From assembly GCA_015066105.1 (NCBI GenBank), contig SVOY01000001.1, forward strand, positions 575,356 through 639,355: 64,000 nt of DNA, read 5' to 3'. Made by a program: the position numbers and the translations under genes. Of this stretch, positions 61,381 to 64,000 are shown in pieces. Source of the stretch: Oscillospiraceae bacterium (lineage in GTDB: Bacteria; Bacillota; Clostridia; Oscillospirales; Acutalibacteraceae). The notes under the pieces are model-generated. The model made no database searches and was not told where the DNA came from. It saw only the letters and a list, made by a program, of their open reading frames with translations. Every line of letters begins with the position of its first letter. Within the stretch, counting starts at the first letter, position 1.

Positions 61381-62805
61381 ATGTCAACTCAACTCAACAA
61401 AAAATACGGCTTACTTACAGCTATCTGTACAGTTGTCGGCACCGTAATCGGTAGCGGTGTTTTCTTCAAAGCCGAAAAAATTCTTACCGAAACCGGCGGT
61501 AACCTTCCCGTTGGTATTTTAGCATGGATTATCGGCGGTCTTATTATGGTATGCTGTGCCTACGCTTTTTCAATCCTTGCAACAAAGCACGAAAAGGTCA
61601 GCGGTATCGTTGACTACGCAGAAGCAATGTGCGGCAAAAAGTATGCTTACTTTATGGGCTGGTTCCTTGCAGTGTTCTACTACCCCACACTCACATCAGT
61701 GCTTGCATGGGTAAGTGCAAGATACCTTTGCGTTTTCATTAACGCCTTCCTTCCCGAAGAAGCACAGCTCAGCATTGTTGGTCCCCAGTGCATGACAATC
61801 GCAGGCTTCCTTCTTATCGCAGTATTCTTTATGAATACAATCGCTCCCAAGATTGCAGGTAAGTTCCAGATTTCCGCAACCTTCATCAAGCTTGTTCCTC
61901 TTTTCCTTATGGCAATCGTAGGTACAATCAAGGGTCTTACAAACGGTCTTCTTATTGAAAACTTTACAACTGTTGTTAACGAAGACATCTCAACCTCAAG
62001 CGGTCTTTTCAAGGCTGTTGTTGCTACCGCCTTTGCATATGAAGGCTGGATTTGCGCAACCTCAATCAATGCCGAGCTTAAGGATGCAAAGAAAAACCTT
62101 CCCAAGGCTCTCGTTGCAGGTACACTCATTATCGTAGCAGTTTATATTACATATTATATCGGTCTCGCAGGCGGTATTTCAAATGCTGAAATTATGGCCG
62201 GCGGTGAAGCAGGTGCAAGAATTGCTTTTTCAGCAGTATTCTCAAGATTGGCCGGTACGGGTCTCTTCCTCTTTGTTGTTATCTCCTGTCTCGGCACTCT
62301 CAACGGCCTTACACTCGGCTGTTCAAGAGCTTTCCACGCTATCGCTTCACGTGATATGGGCCCCGCACCCGAAATCTTCAAGCAGGTTGACCCCGCAACA
62401 AATATGCCCTCCAACTCATCAACAATGGGCCTTTTCATTAGCGGCGCATGGCTCCTCTTCTTCTACGGCTCACAGCTTGATGCTCCCTGGTTCGGCCCCT
62501 TCTCATTTGACTCATCAGAGCTTCCCATCATCACAACTTATGCGATGTACATTCCCATCTTCATCAGCATGCTTATCAAGAGCAAGGACCTCGGTGTTCT
62601 CAAGGGCAAAATCGCTCCCCTGCTTGCAATAGCCGGTTCAATCTTTATGGTAATCGCCGCTATATTCGCACACGGCATTTATCCCTACCAGGCTGCACAG
62701 GCTGCCGGCAAGTTCTCACTTCCCGTTCTCTTCTATCTTATCACCTACGTTGTCCTTATGGTAATAGGTGCATTCTTTGTAAAGAGTAAGAAGGCTAAGA
62801 AATAA
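61381..62805 (+). CDS. APC-superfamily amino-acid permease (SteT/LAT-like)
   Basis: Membrane amino-acid transporter of 474 residues with about 12 hydrophobic segments. The N-terminal GTVIGSGVFFKAEKIL (about 18-33) is the unwound TM1 motif of the APC superfamily, and the TM6 region AFAYEGWICATSIN fits the LAT/SteT branch that exchanges amino acids. Substrate is unknown. I chose ATG 61381 because AAAAGGAGAAA precedes it; a longer frame starts at 61336. Single-gene unit with promoter and strong terminator. Confidence 0.9.
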   Translation: MSTQLNKKYGLLTAICTVVGTVIGSGVFFKAEKILTETGGNLPVGILAWIIGGLIMVCCAYAFSILATKHEKVSGIVDYAEAMCGKKYAYFMGWFLAVFYYPTLTSVLAWVSARYLCVFINAFLPEEAQLSIVGPQCMTIAGFLLIAVFFMNTIAPKIAGKFQISATFIKLVPLFLMAIVGTIKGLTNGLLIENFTTVVNEDISTSSGLFKAVVATAFAYEGWICATSINAELKDAKKNLPKALVAGTLIIVAVYITYYIGLAGGISNAEIMAGGEAGARIAFSAVFSRLAGTGLFLFVVISCLGTLNGLTLGCSRAFHAIASRDMGPAPEIFKQVDPATNMPSNSSTMGLFISGAWLLFFYGSQLDAPWFGPFSFDSSELPIITTYAMYIPIFISMLIKSKDLGVLKGKIAPLLAIAGSIFMVIAAIFAHGIYPYQAAQAAGKFSLPVLFYLITYVVLMVIGAFFVKSKKAKK

Positions 62806-62813
62806 TTGAATAT

Positions 62814-62848
62814 AATAAAGCAGGTTTTTATGCCTGCTTTATTTTTTA
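62814..62848 (+). terminator. Intrinsic terminator of the permease gene
   Basis: 11-bp stem AATAAAGCAGG/CCTGCTTTATT (62814-62843), then TTTTT. Confidence 0.92.
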
Positions 62849-62957
62849 TAAAAAAGTTAAAAACTCTAATGTTACTTTAATCTTTCTCATATATTATACA
62901 AGTGTAAACAGGAGGTAGACATACCTCACACAACAAATATGAAAGGTGGAAAAAACA

Positions 62958-63839
62958 ATGAAAAAATCATTAGCTAAATTATTATCACTCACTCTTGCAT
63001 TATTACTTACATTCTCAATCGCACTCCCCGCCTCAGCGGCAAGCAAGCCCGCAAAGGTAACCGCACTTGAAAGCTACCGCATCGACGACGATGAAATCAA
63101 TCTTAAGTGGAAAGCAGTTTCAGGCGCATCAGTTTACCAGATTTACGTTTACAACAACGGCGACTGGAAATATGTAGGCGGCACCAAAAAGCTCCGCTAC
63201 GAGGTTGAAAACCTTGCAAGCGCAAAGCAGTACAAGTTCAAGGTAAGAGCTTATAAGCTCAGCGGCGGCAAAAAGGTATACGGTCCCTTCTCAGATGTTC
63301 TTGCAACTGCAACCGAGCCCGAAGAGGTTGACGACCTTTATGCATCAGGCGTTTACAAGAAGACCGTTTCTCTCAAGTGGAGAAAAGAAAACAGAGCAAC
63401 GGGCTATCAGGTTTACGTTTACTCCGCATCAAAAGGCAAATACGTTAAAAAGGCATCCGTAAAGACGAACAGCGCAACAATCAGAGACCTGAGCACCGGC
63501 ACGAATTACCGCTTCAAGGTAAGAGCTTATTTCAAGGCCAACGGTGACGTTTACTACGGCGAATTCTCAGACGTAGTTGCAGTTAAGACAAAGTCATCAG
63601 GCTCTTCATCCTCAGGCAGCAGTGCTGAAGCTGTAATCGGTTCATCAAAGGCTGCATCCATCGCTCTCAACAGTGCAGGCCTTAAAAAGAGCCAGGTACG
63701 TGATTTCAGCTGCGAGCTTGATGTTGAAAGAGGCGTAAAGGTTTACGAGGTTGATTTTGACTACGGCAGATATGAATACTCATACGATATCGACGCCTAC
63801 AGCGGAAAAATCCTCCACAAGGAAAAGGAAAGAGATTAA
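62958..63839 (+). CDS. Secreted protein with two fibronectin type III domains and a PepSY domain
   Basis: Exported 293-residue protein. A signal peptide (MKKSLAKLLSLTLALLLTFSIALPASAA) is followed by two fibronectin type III units (about 35-110 and 113-205, with paired VSLKWRKEN and ATGYQVYVYS signatures), a Ser/Gly-rich linker (KSSGSSSSGSSAE), and a C-terminal PepSY domain (SSKAASIALNSAGLKKSQVRD, VYEVDFDYGRYEYSYDIDAYSG). PepSY domains bind or inhibit peptidases or sense envelope state; here it is probably a surface or secreted modulator. I chose ATG 62958, with GAAAGGTGG upstream, over GTG 62946, which lies in the binding site. No anchor is visible. Confidence 0.9.
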   Translation: MKKSLAKLLSLTLALLLTFSIALPASAASKPAKVTALESYRIDDDEINLKWKAVSGASVYQIYVYNNGDWKYVGGTKKLRYEVENLASAKQYKFKVRAYKLSGGKKVYGPFSDVLATATEPEEVDDLYASGVYKKTVSLKWRKENRATGYQVYVYSASKGKYVKKASVKTNSATIRDLSTGTNYRFKVRAYFKANGDVYYGEFSDVVAVKTKSSGSSSSGSSAEAVIGSSKAASIALNSAGLKKSQVRDFSCELDVERGVKVYEVDFDYGRYEYSYDIDAYSGKILHKEKERD

Positions 63840-63937
63840 ATCACAGATTTATCATATTAACAAACGCATCAGTCTTGGGCGACCCTTCGCAAGGAAGTTA
63901 AGGTTTTTATCGGCTCTTTTGTGCTAAAACATCATAA

Positions 63938-63977
63938 AAAATTCCCGTATACGCGAGTATTACGGGAATTTTATTAT
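63938..63977. terminator. Hairpin terminator near the window end
   Basis: 12-bp stem AAAATTCCCGTA/TACGGGAATTTT (63938-63972) with T-rich flanks on both strands. Likely ends the FN3-PepSY transcript, though it lies about 100 bases after the stop. Confidence 0.7.
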
Positions 63978-64000
63978 TTCGTTTTATTCGAAAAATATCT

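Noticed and set aside
62909..62927. AGGAGGT with a small stem (GAGGT/ACCTC) upstream of the FN3 gene
   Set aside because: No suitable start codon follows; the real ribosome binding site is GAAAGGTGG further down. Probably chance.
1..64000. Insertion sequences, prophage, CRISPR arrays or rRNA genes
   Set aside because: None of the visible genes or repeats fit these; no transposase, integrase, cas or rRNA-like sequence seen.

Overview
The window looks like chromosome from a Gram-positive, low-to-mid GC, probably anaerobic member of the Clostridia (Bacillota). Supporting signs are an alpha/beta-type small acid-soluble spore protein (8707-8904), AGGAGG-type ribosome binding sites, many TTGACA/TATAAT promoters with 17-bp spacers, a tRNA-Cys T-box, Gram-positive LexA boxes, an L28 with zinc-ribbon cysteines, the electron-transfer form of dihydroorotate dehydrogenase (PyrD plus PyrK) and secreted BspA-like, FN3 and PepSY proteins. 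A gut Oscillospirales/Ruminococcaceae-like lineage is my guess from gene content, not a proven assignment. I see no phage, insertion sequence, CRISPR array or rRNA. This is mostly core chromosome, densely packed and largely on the minus strand up to position 27 kb.

Layout. 1-5.1 kb: a divergent type IIA topoisomerase pair (B subunit, then A subunit cut by the window edge) and an SOS-controlled Y-family polymerase. 5.1-15 kb: transporters (OFA-type MFS, YfcC/DcuC type, GPH sugar symporter), an M20 dipeptidase, the spore protein, a PHP phosphoesterase and a GH13 alpha-glucosidase paired with the GPH symporter. 15-21.6 kb: uvrB-uvrA, radC, pfkA. 21.7-27.5 kb: complete de novo UMP operon downstream of carbamoyl phosphate, pyrC-K-D-F-E-B-I, behind a leader that looks like a transcription attenuator. 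27.6-34 kb: ispE, two flavoproteins, two secreted proteins, rpmB. 34-39 kb: a wall-polymer glycerophosphotransferase, an SDR enzyme, tRNA-Leu(UAG), an ECF sigma factor with a membrane partner, a polysaccharide deacetylase. 39-45 kb: a zinc/manganese ABC transporter whose permease is fused to its binding protein, MscS, a CDF exporter, PRPP synthetase. 45.2-52.7 kb: hisZ-G-D-C-B-H-A-F-IE. 52.7-61.2 kb: small proteins, murI, T-box-controlled cysE-cysS, and recA-recX-rimO-orphan. 61.3-64 kb: an amino-acid permease and an FN3-FN3-PepSY secreted protein.

How the parts fit. PRPP synthetase (43841-45037) feeds both pyrE and hisG. The his operon lacks a histidinol-phosphate phosphatase, and the PHP protein at 9105-9923 is a plausible supplier. 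DNA repair is well represented (uvrA, uvrB, dinB, radC-like, recA, recX), with recognisable LexA boxes at dinB and recA. Several neighbouring genes overlap by 1-8 bases, which suggests translational coupling in the pyr, his, rec, cys and metal-transport operons.

Most novel-looking items: the pyr leader, with a six-codon reading frame and two mutually exclusive hairpins; the permease/binding-protein fusion with a histidine-rich loop; the divergent topoisomerase pair; an ECF sigma factor with an unrecognised membrane partner and a likely self-promoter; and two adjacent secreted proteins with similar amphipathic segments near their C-termini. I found no clear-cut new defence or mobile system. 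All assignments come from reading motifs; no database search was run.
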